Shown: one piece after another, positions 46,784 through 56,349 of the stretch
How the letters are laid out: every line of letters begins with the position of its first letter
Position numbering within the stretch: the stretch's first letter is position 1
Assembly (NCBI GenBank): GCA_958296025.1
Contig: OY282430.1
Coordinates: 1,922,001-1,986,000 of the forward strand
Direction of reading: 5' to 3'
Length of the DNA stretch: 64,000 bases
Origin: an uncultured Pseudomonadales bacterium
Lineage (GTDB): Bacteria > Pseudomonadota > Gammaproteobacteria > Pseudomonadales > Azotimanducaceae
Position numbers and translations under genes: made by a program
Notes under the pieces: model-generated
What the model saw: only the letters and a program-made list of their open reading frames with translations
Told to the model about the DNA's origin: nothing
Database searches by the model: none

Positions 46784-49700
46784 ATGCGCCCAACCGGTAG
46801 TTTGCGTCGGCCCTACAAAAAAGCCGAAGACGCCAAACCCGCCGATCATAGGGAACGCGAACGTGCGCTGGATCCGGAAATCTCCTGCATCGTGCAGGCG
46901 CCGGCCGGCGCCGGCAAGACCACCCTGCTGGTGCAGCGCTTCGCCACCCTGCTGGCCCAAGTCGAGCGCCCGGAGCAGATTCTCGCCATCACCTTCACCC
47001 GCAAGGCCACCGCCGAAATGCGCCAGCGGGTTCTAAAGCTCCTGCGTGGGAATGGCAAGCTCAAGGGCAAGGATGCTGAGCTTGGCCGAGCCATTAGCAT
47101 CCAAGACCGGAAGCAAGGCTGGGGCTTGGCGCTCAATCCCTCTCGGTTGAAGATACAGACCATCGACGGCTTCGCCCGCTCACTGGCCGGTGCCCTGCCC
47201 CTCGGCGCCGGGCCGGAAGGCCGCGCCACTCCCGTGGAGGACGCCGGCCCGCTTTATGATAGCGCCGTGGAGCGGCTGTTCGAGCGGTTGCGGGATGACG
47301 ATGCGTCCCCATCCGCCAGCCTAGCCCCGGACATCGGCCGCTTCCTGATGCTGGTGGACAACGACGCCGCCAAGGCCCGCCGCCTGATCGTCGAGATGCT
47401 GGCGCGCCGGGACCAATGGCTTCTGCCAGTGCAGGAGCTACTGAACGCCCACCTCGAGGATTCGGAATCCGTTGCACCGGCCCTGAACACCGGCATCCGT
47501 AGGCTAACCGATGCTGTTATCAGTGAACTTCGGCAAACCCTAGGCCAAGAGTTGGAGGAGGAACTGCAATGGCTGGTGCAGTTCGCCGCCGCCAACGAGG
47601 GACCCCAAGGCGCCTTCTGGCCCACGGCCAAGGCACTGTGCATGACCAGCGCAAAACAGGCCGAGTTCCGCAAGAAGTTGGACAAGCGGATTGGCTTCCC
47701 GCCAACCCGCAAAGCCGAAAAGGAACGCGCCTTGGCGGCCATCGCCAAACTGCGGGACCTAGGGCTTAGGGACCGCTTCGCCGCACTGGCCCACCTGCCC
47801 GAAGGCGGCCTCGATGCTCAGCAAGTTCAAGACCTCGTCGCCATCTGCACCACCCTCACCCTGGCGGTGCTGGACCTGAACCAAGTGATGCGGGCCGAGG
47901 GGCGCACCGACTTCACCCAACTCAACATCGCCGCCCGGCAGGTCCTTCAGCAGGACGGCGCACCCACGGAATTGGCCTTGGCCCTGGACTACCGCATCCG
48001 CCACATCCTGGTCGATGAATTCCAGGACACATCCATCACCCAATTCGACTTGCTGTCCCTGCTGATCGAAGGTTGGACCGGCCAGGATGGCGCCAGCATC
48101 TTCGCCGTCGGCGACCCCATGCAATCCATCTACCGCTTTCGCGACGCCGACGTGGGCTTGTTCCAAAGGGCCAAGGACGAAGGCGTCAACGCCATGCGCT
48201 TGCTGCCCTTGCAGTTGACCGTCAACTTCCGCTCCGCGCCGGTGCTGGTGGATTGGTTCAACCAAACGTTCGCGCCCATCATGGGCGCTCTGGACGACGC
48301 CGAGTCCGGCGCGGTGCGCTACCATGAGTCCATTGCGCACCAACCGGCGGAATGGCGCGTTGTGGGGAGGGATGAGCAAAGCGCCGAGCACCGGGATGAG
48401 GCGGAGACGACGGACCCTGCCGCCACCGAAGCAGCGGCGGCGGCCAAGGTTCGCCTGTTCGCCAAAACCAGCGCGAAAGCAGAGGCCAACTTGGAGGCTG
48501 AAGCCGTAGCGGAGGAAATTCAAGCGCTCCGCCAAGCGCACCCGAACAGCAGCATCGCCCTGCTGGTGCGCAGCCGCAGCCATCTGCCGGACCTATTGGA
48601 GGCCCTGCGGCGGCAAGGCATCCCTTGGCAGGCAACGGACATCGACCCCTTGGCGGAAAGGCCCGCGGTCATGGATCTCCTTTCCCTAGCCAATGCGCTG
48701 ATTGACCCAACCAACCGCTTGGCTTGGCTCAGCCTGTTGCGCACACCCTGGGTGGGGCTGGACCTGCCGGATTTGGAAAAGGCGGCGGAACTGCCGGAGT
48801 TCAGCATCCCCGCTCTGCACGGGCTGGCCGAACAGCTCGAACGCGGTGCCGCCTGCCGCCTTGCCCGGCTGACTGGCAGCTTGGCCCACTGGCTGCCCCG
48901 GCTCTATGAGGAAGCGCCCAGAACCGTGCTGGAGGCGATATGGCTGGAATGCGGCGGACCCATCGCCTACGCCAGCCAACCAACAGCACCAAAACAGCAA
49001 GAAGCCGCTCCCGACCAACCATCAACCCTGGAACAGGAACAAACCGAGCCAAGCGATCCGTCGGCCTGCAAACCCGCTTTGAACCACGCCAAGCGCTTCT
49101 TCGACTTGGTGGATCAACTCGGCGCCGAGGGCCTGGATGTGGAGCAACTGCAATCGCGCACCGAACAACTCTTCGCCAGCGACAGCGCCCCGGCGCAACT
49201 GCAAATCCTCACCATCCACAAGGCCAAGGGACTGGAGTTCGACCATGTGCTCCTGCCCTGCCTGGACCGGGGGGTGCAGCCATCGTCCAGGCCCGTCCTG
49301 CATTGGCGACGCCGCCATCAAGGGCTGCTGATGGCCGCTAGGGATTCCGCTGATCTGTACGAATGGCTGCATGAGGAGGACCGCACCCGGGCGCGGCACG
49401 AGCTGCAGCGGTTGCTCTATGTGGCCTGCACCCGGGCTAAGCGCAGCCTGCTGCTGACCGCCTCCGTGCAGGCGGACCGCCCGCGCCCCGCATCGGGCTC
49501 CATGCTGGCCCTGCTGTGGCCGGCCCTTAGGCAGGACTCGCCGCCAATCGAGGGTGCCGAAACCATCGAAACGGCAACGGCGCCAACGCCATCCGCACCG
49601 CCAAGGCTGCTGCGGCTGCCCGAAGACTTCAGTTGGCGCCCTGCCCCGCCGCCGCCCTTGGCCTTGCCCAACGTCCCGGAGCATCGTTCCGACGCCGCCG

Positions 49701-50230
49701 CGGGCCGGCCCGCCAGAGCGCGGGACGTGGTGCTGGGCAACCTGATCCATGAAAGCCTCTGCGCTTGGGGCCGCGGCCCCCTGCCCGAGGACGCCGCCGC
49801 TTGGACCAAGCCAAGGCGCAGCCGGTGGCTGCGGCGCCTGCGGGCGGCGGGTTTGCACGAGGCCGAAGCGAACGATCACTTGCGGGAGGTCGAGCGGCAG
49901 CTAGAGGCAGTGCTGGCCGACCCGGACGGGCGCTGGCTGCTCGGCCCGCGCACGGACGCGGCGTCCGAGTTCGGCGTCACCGCCCACATCAACGGCACCT
50001 TGGCCAACGCCTACTTCGACCGCATCTTCGAGCACCAAGGCACGCGCTGGATCATCGACTTCAAGACCAGCCAAGTCGAAGACGACGCAGCCGCCATCAA
50101 CGCCTTGGTGTCCCGCCACCAGCCGCAACTGGCCCACTACCGAACCTTGGCGACAAGCCTCTACGACCAGCCGATCAAAACCGCCCTTTACCTAACGGCG
50201 GTGCCTAAGTTGGTGGAGATGGCGCCCTGA
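46784..50230 (+). CDS. AddA-like UvrD-family helicase/nuclease
   Basis: 1148-aa superfamily 1 helicase. Visible motifs: Walker A in VQAPAGAGKTTLLVQRFATL (about residues 39-58), Ia AITFTRKATAEM, DExx box ILVDEFQDTSITQFDLL, motif III GDPMQSIYRFRDADVGLF, motif V LTIHKAKGLEFDHV, motif VI VACTRAKRSLL, and a C-terminal nuclease core WIIDFKTSQVED. This is the RecB/AddA layout: unwinding plus nuclease in one chain. No recD or recC accompanies it. It is translationally adjacent to the AddB-like gene and probably processes double-strand breaks. Confidence 0.88.
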   Translation: MRPTGSLRRPYKKAEDAKPADHRERERALDPEISCIVQAPAGAGKTTLLVQRFATLLAQVERPEQILAITFTRKATAEMRQRVLKLLRGNGKLKGKDAELGRAISIQDRKQGWGLALNPSRLKIQTIDGFARSLAGALPLGAGPEGRATPVEDAGPLYDSAVERLFERLRDDDASPSASLAPDIGRFLMLVDNDAAKARRLIVEMLARRDQWLLPVQELLNAHLEDSESVAPALNTGIRRLTDAVISELRQTLGQELEEELQWLVQFAAANEGPQGAFWPTAKALCMTSAKQAEFRKKLDKRIGFPPTRKAEKERALAAIAKLRDLGLRDRFAALAHLPEGGLDAQQVQDLVAICTTLTLAVLDLNQVMRAEGRTDFTQLNIAARQVLQQDGAPTELALALDYRIRHILVDEFQDTSITQFDLLSLLIEGWTGQDGASIFAVGDPMQSIYRFRDADVGLFQRAKDEGVNAMRLLPLQLTVNFRSAPVLVDWFNQTFAPIMGALDDAESGAVRYHESIAHQPAEWRVVGRDEQSAEHRDEAETTDPAATEAAAAAKVRLFAKTSAKAEANLEAEAVAEEIQALRQAHPNSSIALLVRSRSHLPDLLEALRRQGIPWQATDIDPLAERPAVMDLLSLANALIDPTNRLAWLSLLRTPWVGLDLPDLEKAAELPEFSIPALHGLAEQLERGAACRLARLTGSLAHWLPRLYEEAPRTVLEAIWLECGGPIAYASQPTAPKQQEAAPDQPSTLEQEQTEPSDPSACKPALNHAKRFFDLVDQLGAEGLDVEQLQSRTEQLFASDSAPAQLQILTIHKAKGLEFDHVLLPCLDRGVQPSSRPVLHWRRRHQGLLMAARDSADLYEWLHEEDRTRARHELQRLLYVACTRAKRSLLLTASVQADRPRPASGSMLALLWPALRQDSPPIEGAETIETATAPTPSAPPRLLRLPEDFSWRPAPPPPLALPNVPEHRSDAAAGRPARARDVVLGNLIHESLCAWGRGPLPEDAAAWTKPRRSRWLRRLRAAGLHEAEANDHLREVERQLEAVLADPDGRWLLGPRTDAASEFGVTAHINGTLANAYFDRIFEHQGTRWIIDFKTSQVEDDAAAINALVSRHQPQLAHYRTLATSLYDQPIKTALYLTAVPKLVEMAP

Positions 50231-50521
50231 GGATGACCCCGACGATGGTGATGAATTCCAACGCGCTCATGCCGGCAAGGCAATAGGCGACCGAACATTG
50301 ATGCAACCCCAGGATGCCCGTTCAAGCTGGGCGAGGGACTAGCCCGGTTCTGAAAACCAACCGGCGAACGAAAAAATAGTGAAATCAGTGGCTTGATGAA
50401 ACTCAACAGCCGAAGACAGCATACGCAAGGCTGCACCCCAGCGGCAAAAAAAACCACAGCGCAAGTCTCTCTAGGCAATTTCCCCTTGCCATCGGCACGA
50501 ATATGCGTACCATGCGCCGCC

Positions 50522-50584
50522 ATGAACATCGGCGACAATTGGTTTTTCCGCACCCGTTATTTTGGCCGCGCCACAGTGACGTAG
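50522..50584 (+). CDS. Candidate aromatic leader peptide for DAHP synthase attenuation
   Basis: 20-codon open reading frame whose middle reads NWFFRTRYF: Trp, two Phe, Tyr, Phe within nine codons. It lies 138 bp upstream of the DAHP synthase gene and is followed by two strong hairpins, the second with a T-run. The end products of the pathway that this enzyme starts are exactly Trp, Phe and Tyr, as expected if ribosome stalling on scarce aromatic tRNAs controls termination. No strong ribosome site precedes the ATG, which weakens the call; the frame is also open upstream to 50393. Confidence 0.5.
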   Translation: MNIGDNWFFRTRYFGRATVT

Positions 50585-50607
50585 CCCCTCTTTTCAATCA
50601 CATGAAC

Positions 50608-50634
50608 GGAAGGTGGCCACAGCGGGCACCTTCC
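50608..50634 (+). promoter_or_regulatory. Hairpin between leader peptide and terminator
   Basis: GGAAGGTG (50608-50615) pairs perfectly with CACCTTCC (50627-50634) around an 11-nt loop. It sits between the leader reading frame and the terminator. Its 5' arm contains GTGGC, which could alternatively pair with GCCAC in the leader reading frame. Confidence 0.55.
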
Positions 50635-50645
50635 CCCCAGGCAAG

Positions 50646-50674
50646 GCCCCGCAGAGAAAGAGCGGGGCTTTTTT
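50646..50674 (+). terminator. Intrinsic terminator upstream of DAHP synthase (attenuator)
   Basis: GCCCCGC (50646-50652) pairs with GCGGGGC (50662-50668) around a 9-nt loop and is followed by six T residues (50669-50674). It points toward the DAHP synthase gene, 48 bp before its start, so read-through of this site would be needed for expression from any upstream promoter. Confidence 0.75.
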
Positions 50675-50721
50675 ATGCCCATCGACCGGCAAGGCCGGCC
50701 GGCGTTTAGGAGGTTGCAACC

Positions 50722-51789
50722 GTGTCCGAGTTGGAGAACATCAATGTGGAGCAGCTTGAGGTGCTGGTCACGCCGGAGCAGTTGAAGGCGCAATTGCCGG
50801 CGTCCGCCACCGTGCAGGCCAGCGTGCAGCGGGCGCGGCGGCGGGTGAACGCCATCCTCAACCGCCAGGACCCAAGGCTGCTGGTGGTGGTCGGCCCCTG
50901 CTCCATCCATGACGTGACGGCGGCCAAGGAGTACGCCGCCCGGCTGGCTAAGCTGGCCGCACAGGTGGATGACGCCCTATTGCTGGCCATGCGCACCTAC
51001 TTCGAGAAGCCGCGCACCACCGTCGGCTGGAAGGGGCTCATCAACGATCCCGAATTGAACGACACCTTCCGTGTGGCGGACGGCCTGCAGACCGCCCGCC
51101 GCCTGCTGCTGGACTTGGCGGCCCTCGGCCTACCCCTGTGTACGGAGGCGCTGGACCCCATCACCCCGCAGTACCTGCAGGACCTCATCGCTTGGTCCGC
51201 CATCGGCGCCCGCACCTCGGAATCCCAAACCCACCGAGAGATGGCCTCCGGCTTAAGCTCCGCGGTGGGCTTCAAGAACGGCACCGACGGCACCTTGGAT
51301 GCCGCCATCAACGCCATGCACTCGGTGGCGAAGCCGCATCGCTTTCTGGGCATTAGCCCAGCCGGGCAGGTGTCCGTCGTCAAGACCCGGGGCAATCCCA
51401 ACGCCCACATCGTCCTGCGCGGGGGAACCAAGGGCGCCAACTACGACCGGGGCAGCATCAGCGCTTGCGAGCACGAACTGGACCAAGCCGGCTTGCAGCC
51501 CACCATCATGGTGGATTGCAGCCACGCCAACTCCAACAAGAAGCCGGAGGCGCAGCCGGACGTGGCGCGCGCCGTGCTGCGGCAGGTGATGCAGGGCAAT
51601 TCCTCCATCGTCGGCCTCATGTTGGAAAGCCACCTGCACAGCGGCAGCCAACCCATCCCCAAGAACTTGGATGAATTGCGCTACGGCGTGTCCGTCACCG
51701 ACGGCTGCATCGGTTGGGCGGAAACCGAAGCGCTGCTGCTTGAAGCGGCGGACACCCTGCGCCCGCTGCTGGCCAGACGGGTGGCCTAA
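50722..51789 (+). CDS. 3-deoxy-7-phosphoheptulonate synthase (DAHP synthase, class I)
   Basis: 355-aa first enzyme of the shikimate pathway, joining PEP and erythrose 4-phosphate. AroAI-alpha motifs are LLVVVGPCSIHDVTAAKEYA, MRTYFEKPRTTVGWKGLIND, KNGTDGTLDAAINAMHSV and VDCSHANSNKKPEAQ. Start GTG at 50722 follows AGGAGG. Sequence alone does not tell me whether it is the Phe-, Tyr- or Trp-sensitive paralogue (AroG, AroF or AroH), so no symbol is given. It is probably controlled by the upstream attenuator. Confidence 0.93.
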   Translation: MSELENINVEQLEVLVTPEQLKAQLPASATVQASVQRARRRVNAILNRQDPRLLVVVGPCSIHDVTAAKEYAARLAKLAAQVDDALLLAMRTYFEKPRTTVGWKGLINDPELNDTFRVADGLQTARRLLLDLAALGLPLCTEALDPITPQYLQDLIAWSAIGARTSESQTHREMASGLSSAVGFKNGTDGTLDAAINAMHSVAKPHRFLGISPAGQVSVVKTRGNPNAHIVLRGGTKGANYDRGSISACEHELDQAGLQPTIMVDCSHANSNKKPEAQPDVARAVLRQVMQGNSSIVGLMLESHLHSGSQPIPKNLDELRYGVSVTDGCIGWAETEALLLEAADTLRPLLARRVA

Positions 51790-51960
51790 CGCGGGCAGGC
51801 GCCATCCCGCCGCGCCGCGCAAAGGAAAACGCCAACGGCGTCACCCGATGGGCGGCTCGAATGGCATTGGGCTTGCGGCCGGGAGCGCTGCTGCTACGGG
51901 CCGCCTTTCCCCGCCAGGCCCATAGCTTAGCCGGGCTACAGTGGGCACCGGCGGCTGGCG

Positions 51961-52542
51961 CTAGCGGTAATAAGCGTTTTCCGTGAAGCTATGGTCGGTG
52001 GCGTCCTTGATGGCGGTGAGTTCGGGAATTTGCGCCAGCAGCGCCGCCTCCACGCCTTGCTTCAGGGTGATGTCCACGGCGGCGCAGCCTTGGCAGCCGC
52101 CACCGAACTGCAGCACTGCGATGTTGTCCTCCAGCAGCTCCACTAGGGTGACCATGCCGCCGTGTGCGGCGAGGCCGGGATTGATTTCGTTGTACAGCAC
52201 ATAGTTGATGCGGTCCTCAAGAGGCGAGTCCGCAGCGACGCTAGGCACCCGTGCATTCGGTGCCTTGATGGTGAGTTGGCCACCCATGCGGTCTTCCTGG
52301 AAATCCACCACCGCATCCACAAGATAGGGCTCGCTGCGCGCCTCCACCCAAGCGCGAAACCCATCGTAGGCATAGGGCATGTCGCCCTCCTGCGCCTCCC
52401 CCGGCCGGCAGTAGGCGATGCAGGTTTCGGCATGGGATGTACCGGGCTGCGCCACAAACACCCGAATGCCGACCTCGGCATCCTCCTGCTTGGCCAGCAA
52501 CTCACGCAAGTAGCCTTGCGCCTGGGAAGAGATTTCAATCAT
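51961..52542 (-). CDS. nfuA: Fe-S biogenesis protein NfuA
   Basis: 193-aa carrier delivering [4Fe-4S] clusters to client enzymes. The N-terminal half is a degenerate A-type (HesB-like) domain, and the C-terminal Nfu domain has [20 protein letters not shown] with the CxxC cluster site. Start is the ATG at 52542, matching the family; an in-frame ATG at 52593 adds extra residues. Possible clients nearby include the Fe-S CysH. Confidence 0.93.
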   Translation of the reverse strand: MIEISSQAQGYLRELLAKQEDAEVGIRVFVAQPGTSHAETCIAYCRPGEAQEGDMPYAYDGFRAWVEARSEPYLVDAVVDFQEDRMGGQLTIKAPNARVPSVAADSPLEDRINYVLYNEINPGLAAHGGMVTLVELLEDNIAVLQFGGGCQGCAAVDITLKQGVEAALLAQIPELTAIKDATDHSFTENAYYR

Positions 52543-52615
52543 GTCCGCACCTAGCTGGTTGAGCGGCCTATGGTACTGCCACAACGCCGACAAACCAAGC
52601 GGTCCATTGGGGAAG

Positions 52616-53821
52616 TCAACCCGCGTCCGGTGCCTGAGGCGGCAGCGCCCAGCGGGCCAGCAGGCCGGCGGCGAGCATCACCAGGAAAATGGGTGTCAGG
52701 CTGCCCCCGGAAAGCAGGGTGGCGAGGGCCCCGAACGCGGCGCCGACCATGAATATGAAGGTGGAGCTTAAGGAGGCGGCGCTGCCCACGTCTTCCTCGA
52801 ACAAGCCGATGAAGTAGCCCGAGGCGGACGGCGCGATGCCGCCGCCGATGGCGACGATGGCCAGCAGTGCGCCCATAGCTACGCCTAGGCTGTTCGGAAA
52901 CAGCAGGGAACCGGCCAAGGCAGAAAGAATCGCCCCTAGGTGCAGGGCGTTCGCCGCCCGCAAAATCCGCGCCGGGGGAAATCTCCCCATCAGCTTGGCC
53001 GCGGTGCGGTTGCCGACCATGATGGCCAGGCCGCCGGCGGCGAATGCGGCGGCGAACTGAAATTCGCTCAAATCGAAGTGCTGCATGTAGATAAAGGCGG
53101 CGTTCGTCAGATAGCTCAGAAAGATCCCTGATGTGCAGGCGCTAAACACCATGATCCGCTGGGCAATGCGCCTGCCGCCCACCTGATGCCGCAGCACGGC
53201 CAGATAGCTGTTGTTCAGGGAGCGCAGGGTAACCGCCCGGCGTTCGCCCGCCCCGGTTTCCGGGACGTAGAAGAAATAGATCAGCAAGTACAGGAAGCCG
53301 TAGAGGGCCAGAAAATGGAATACCGAAGCCCAGCCCAGTTGCGCCAGAGTGGCGCCGATCATGGGCGCCGCCATGGGCGCAACCAGCATCACCAGGGTGA
53401 CGTTGGCGATCTTCCTAGCCACCTCCTCAGGCCGGTAAAGGTCCCGAACCTGGGCGATGCAGATGACCGAGGCGGTGCCGGCACCCAAGGCTTGCAGCAC
53501 TCGCAGCGCCCAAACCTGCTCAATGCGGATGGCGAAGGTGACGGCCAGGGAGGCCGCCGTGAAGATCAGCAGGCCGACCAGCCCCAAGGGACGCCGCCCG
53601 AGATGATCCGACAGGGCACCGGCGAAGAACTGGCCCAAGGCGCCGCCGAAGATGTAGGCGGTGATAGTCAGGTTGACCGCGACCATATCGACCTTGAAAT
53701 AGGCAGCCATGTCCGGCATGACTGGCATGTAGGCGTCGATGGACAGGGGGCCGAGCGCCACCAGCCCGCCTAGGAAGACCAAAAACAAATTGGAGCCGCG
53801 CAGGGCTTGCGCCGACCGCAT
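52616..53821 (-). CDS. Bcr/CflA family multidrug efflux MFS transporter
   Basis: 401-aa 12-helix major facilitator. Typical opening [20 protein letters not shown] and the motif A-like [20 protein letters not shown] identify the Bcr/CflA drug:proton antiporter group. The ATG at 53821 has GAGGTG 7 nt upstream; a longer in-frame GTG start at 53863 is rejected. Confidence 0.88.
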   Translation of the reverse strand: MRSAQALRGSNLFLVFLGGLVALGPLSIDAYMPVMPDMAAYFKVDMVAVNLTITAYIFGGALGQFFAGALSDHLGRRPLGLVGLLIFTAASLAVTFAIRIEQVWALRVLQALGAGTASVICIAQVRDLYRPEEVARKIANVTLVMLVAPMAAPMIGATLAQLGWASVFHFLALYGFLYLLIYFFYVPETGAGERRAVTLRSLNNSYLAVLRHQVGGRRIAQRIMVFSACTSGIFLSYLTNAAFIYMQHFDLSEFQFAAAFAAGGLAIMVGNRTAAKLMGRFPPARILRAANALHLGAILSALAGSLLFPNSLGVAMGALLAIVAIGGGIAPSASGYFIGLFEEDVGSAASLSSTFIFMVGAAFGALATLLSGGSLTPIFLVMLAAGLLARWALPPQAPDAG

Positions 53822-54026
53822 GGGAATCACCTCGCCAATGTCATAAAGCCTGGGCCGGGGCACAACGCCACCGATTCACCCGCCTGTGCAGTTGGAAGCC
53901 TACATCGCCGGTTCATCCAAGCGCAAAAGTTGCACTTCGCCGATGCGGCCGCTCACCCTAATGACCAGCAAAGCCGCCGTCATTGATCTTTACGGCTTGG
54001 GACAGGTGGGTCGCCAAGGAGCAAAT

Positions 54027-54044
54027 ATCATCTTTTTTGATGAT
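54027..54044. promoter_or_regulatory. ATCATC-T6-GATGAT inverted repeat before the TonB receptor
   Basis: Perfect 6-nt arms around six T residues, about 60 bp before the receptor start. It lies in the leader or promoter region and could be an operator. It does not match a Fur box. Confidence 0.3.
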
Positions 54045-54105
54045 TTCCACTTCGTGCATTCCGCGCTATTTTGCGTGGCCACCTCTTGGAAAAGGGAACA
54101 GCCAA

Positions 54106-56337
54106 ATGCAAGAAGCCAATTTTCGCTGTCCGAGCCTCTTCCTGCTGACAATCGCGATGGCTTATGCCACGGGCCTTGCCGCTCAGGTGCGCGAAGAGGG
54201 CCACGTCTTGCTTGAAGAGGTGGTCGTCACCGCCCAGCGGCGCCTGGAAAATCTGCAGGAAGTGCCCATAGCCGTAACGGCTCTCAACCAAAAGGGCATT
54301 GAGGATGCGGACATCCACGATCTGAGCGACATCGCCACCCGAGTGCCGGGCCTAACCTTCTCGCCCTTCTCCCCCGGTCAGAACATCGTCGCCCTGCGCG
54401 GCGCCTCGTCCAACGACGACGGCGCCGGCACGGACAACTCCATCGCCGTATTTGTGGACGATGTTTACCTCGGCCGGGTCTCCAACATCAACCCGGAGAT
54501 GTTTGACATCGAACGCATTGAGGTGCTGCGCGGCCCCCAAGGCACCCTGTACGGCAAGAACACCATCGGCGGCGCCATAAACGTGGTCTCCACCCGGCCC
54601 AACTTGGACGAAGCAATCGGCAAGCTGCGGGTCAGCCTCGGCAACTACTCCCGCCGGGATTTCGCCGGCCTCATCACTGGCCCCTTAAGCGACGATTGGG
54701 CGGGCAAGCTGTCGTTCAGCACCCGCAAGCGGGATGGCTGGGTCAAAAACGTTGTCCTGGACAAAAAACTCAAGGACGACGACACCTTGGCGCTGCGCGG
54801 GCAGTTGCTGCGCAGCGGCGCCAATTTCGAAGCGCTTCTCAGCGCCGACTTCAACCGCTTGGATGTTGAGGACATGGCGCGCATCCCCATCAACACCGGC
54901 GAGGCGGGAGATCCGGCTTTTTGGGCCGCCCCGGTGCCCGGCGGCTACACGGACCGATGCGGCGCCGGAAACCCGGATTGCTCAGCCAACCCAGTGGACG
55001 GCTACGCCACAAGGGAAGCCTGGGGCCTGAGCGCCCGCCTGAGCTGGACGGTCGCCGCCGGGGAACTGATCTCGATCACCGCCTACCGGGAGAACGAGGC
55101 GGATTGGAACATGGACTCCACCGGCACCCCCGTCTCGCCTCTGCCGCCATTGTTCAACCAAATCAATGACGACATCTTCGATCAAACCGAGCAGGTCTCT
55201 CAAGAGCTGCGCTGGCTCGCCAGCATCGGTCAACGGCTGAAATACGTTGCCGGCCTGTGGTTCCTGCGCGAAAAGACCGATCGCACGGAGTGCTTTGACA
55301 ACGACGTGGAGATGAGCGACTGCACGCCGAACGCCGACGCCGGCCTGACGGACTGGTACAACCAAGTGAACAAAACCACCAGCTACGCCGCTTTCGGCCA
55401 GTTCGACTGGGACATCAGCGAGCAGTGGACGTTGACCTTGGGCGGCCGCTACAGCTACGAGAGGAAAAAAATTGACAACGACGCCAACGCCGGGGACTTC
55501 GTCGTCATCAACCAAACCTTCTCCAACTCGGCCAAGGAAAGCTGGAGCGCCTTCACGCCGAGGGCGTCGCTGGCCTACAGACCCAACGACACCGTCAATC
55601 TGTACGCCACGGTTGCCAAGGGCTTCAAGAGCGGCGGCTTCCCGGCGGCGCCGCAAGGCATCGAGTTCACCCAACCGCTGGACCAGGAAGAGGCGCTGAA
55701 CTACGAATTGGGGCTAAAGATGAACTGGAATGATCGGTTTCGTCTGCAGGCCGCCGCATTTCATACTGAATATGAGTCTCTGCAGATTCAAACCTTCGGC
55801 CCCTTGACCTCGGCGGCAGCCTTCGGCACCTTTCAAACCTTCAATGCCGGGGACGCCCAAGTGCAGGGCGTCGAAATCGAAGCCATCTACGCAGTGACCG
55901 ATCGGTTGACCCTTTCGGGATTCTATGGCTTTCAGAACAGTGAGTTCGGCGACACCAGCATTCCCGGCACCGCCTTCCCGGATCAATCAGGACAGGATTT
56001 GGTCCGGGCGCCGGAGAATAAGTACAACCTCAATTTGGATTACGTCCATCCCCTGCCCACCGGCGGTGAAGTGGCCGTGCAACTCAGTTACCGCTACACG
56101 GACGACCAGCGTGGCGAACTCGAACCCTGGGCAGTGCAGCCGAAGTTCGATCTGCTTGACGCCCGGGTGAGTTGGACAAACGCCGACGGCACCTTGGAAA
56201 TTGCCGCTTGGGGCAAGAATTTGGCCGATGAGGAGCACGTCGTCCACCTGTACACCATCGCCTCGAGCGTGGTGTCGGTGTTCGGCAATCCGCGCATGTA
56301 CGGCGTCAGCGCGACCTATCGCTTCCAGGGCTCTTAG
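54106..56337 (+). CDS. TonB-dependent receptor
   Basis: 743-aa outer-membrane receptor. Signal peptide at residues 1-27 (ending ATGLAAQ), then a TonB-box-like EEVVVTAQRR, a plug domain (VFVDDVYLGRVSN, IEVLRGPQGTLYGKNTIGGA) and a beta-barrel ending in aromatic YRFQGS. The plug sequence is that of the large group of receptors often linked to siderophores, vitamin B12 or carbohydrates; substrate unknown. Start ATG at 54106 follows AAGGGA. An upstream in-frame ATG at 53983 would put the signal inside. Confidence 0.92.
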   Translation: MQEANFRCPSLFLLTIAMAYATGLAAQVREEGHVLLEEVVVTAQRRLENLQEVPIAVTALNQKGIEDADIHDLSDIATRVPGLTFSPFSPGQNIVALRGASSNDDGAGTDNSIAVFVDDVYLGRVSNINPEMFDIERIEVLRGPQGTLYGKNTIGGAINVVSTRPNLDEAIGKLRVSLGNYSRRDFAGLITGPLSDDWAGKLSFSTRKRDGWVKNVVLDKKLKDDDTLALRGQLLRSGANFEALLSADFNRLDVEDMARIPINTGEAGDPAFWAAPVPGGYTDRCGAGNPDCSANPVDGYATREAWGLSARLSWTVAAGELISITAYRENEADWNMDSTGTPVSPLPPLFNQINDDIFDQTEQVSQELRWLASIGQRLKYVAGLWFLREKTDRTECFDNDVEMSDCTPNADAGLTDWYNQVNKTTSYAAFGQFDWDISEQWTLTLGGRYSYERKKIDNDANAGDFVVINQTFSNSAKESWSAFTPRASLAYRPNDTVNLYATVAKGFKSGGFPAAPQGIEFTQPLDQEEALNYELGLKMNWNDRFRLQAAAFHTEYESLQIQTFGPLTSAAAFGTFQTFNAGDAQVQGVEIEAIYAVTDRLTLSGFYGFQNSEFGDTSIPGTAFPDQSGQDLVRAPENKYNLNLDYVHPLPTGGEVAVQLSYRYTDDQRGELEPWAVQPKFDLLDARVSWTNADGTLEIAAWGKNLADEEHVVHLYTIASSVVSVFGNPRMYGVSATYRFQGS

Positions 56338-56349
56338 CCTTGCGCAAAA

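Noticed and set aside
50486-50513. Promoter TTGCCA-16-TACCAT before the leader peptide
   Set aside because: Transcription would start only a few bases before the leader ATG, leaving no ribosome site, so I did not list it as a promoter feature.
54027-54044. Fur box before the TonB-dependent receptor
   Set aside because: The dyad ATCATC-T6-GATGAT does not fit the 19-bp Fur consensus; kept only as an unspecified inverted repeat.
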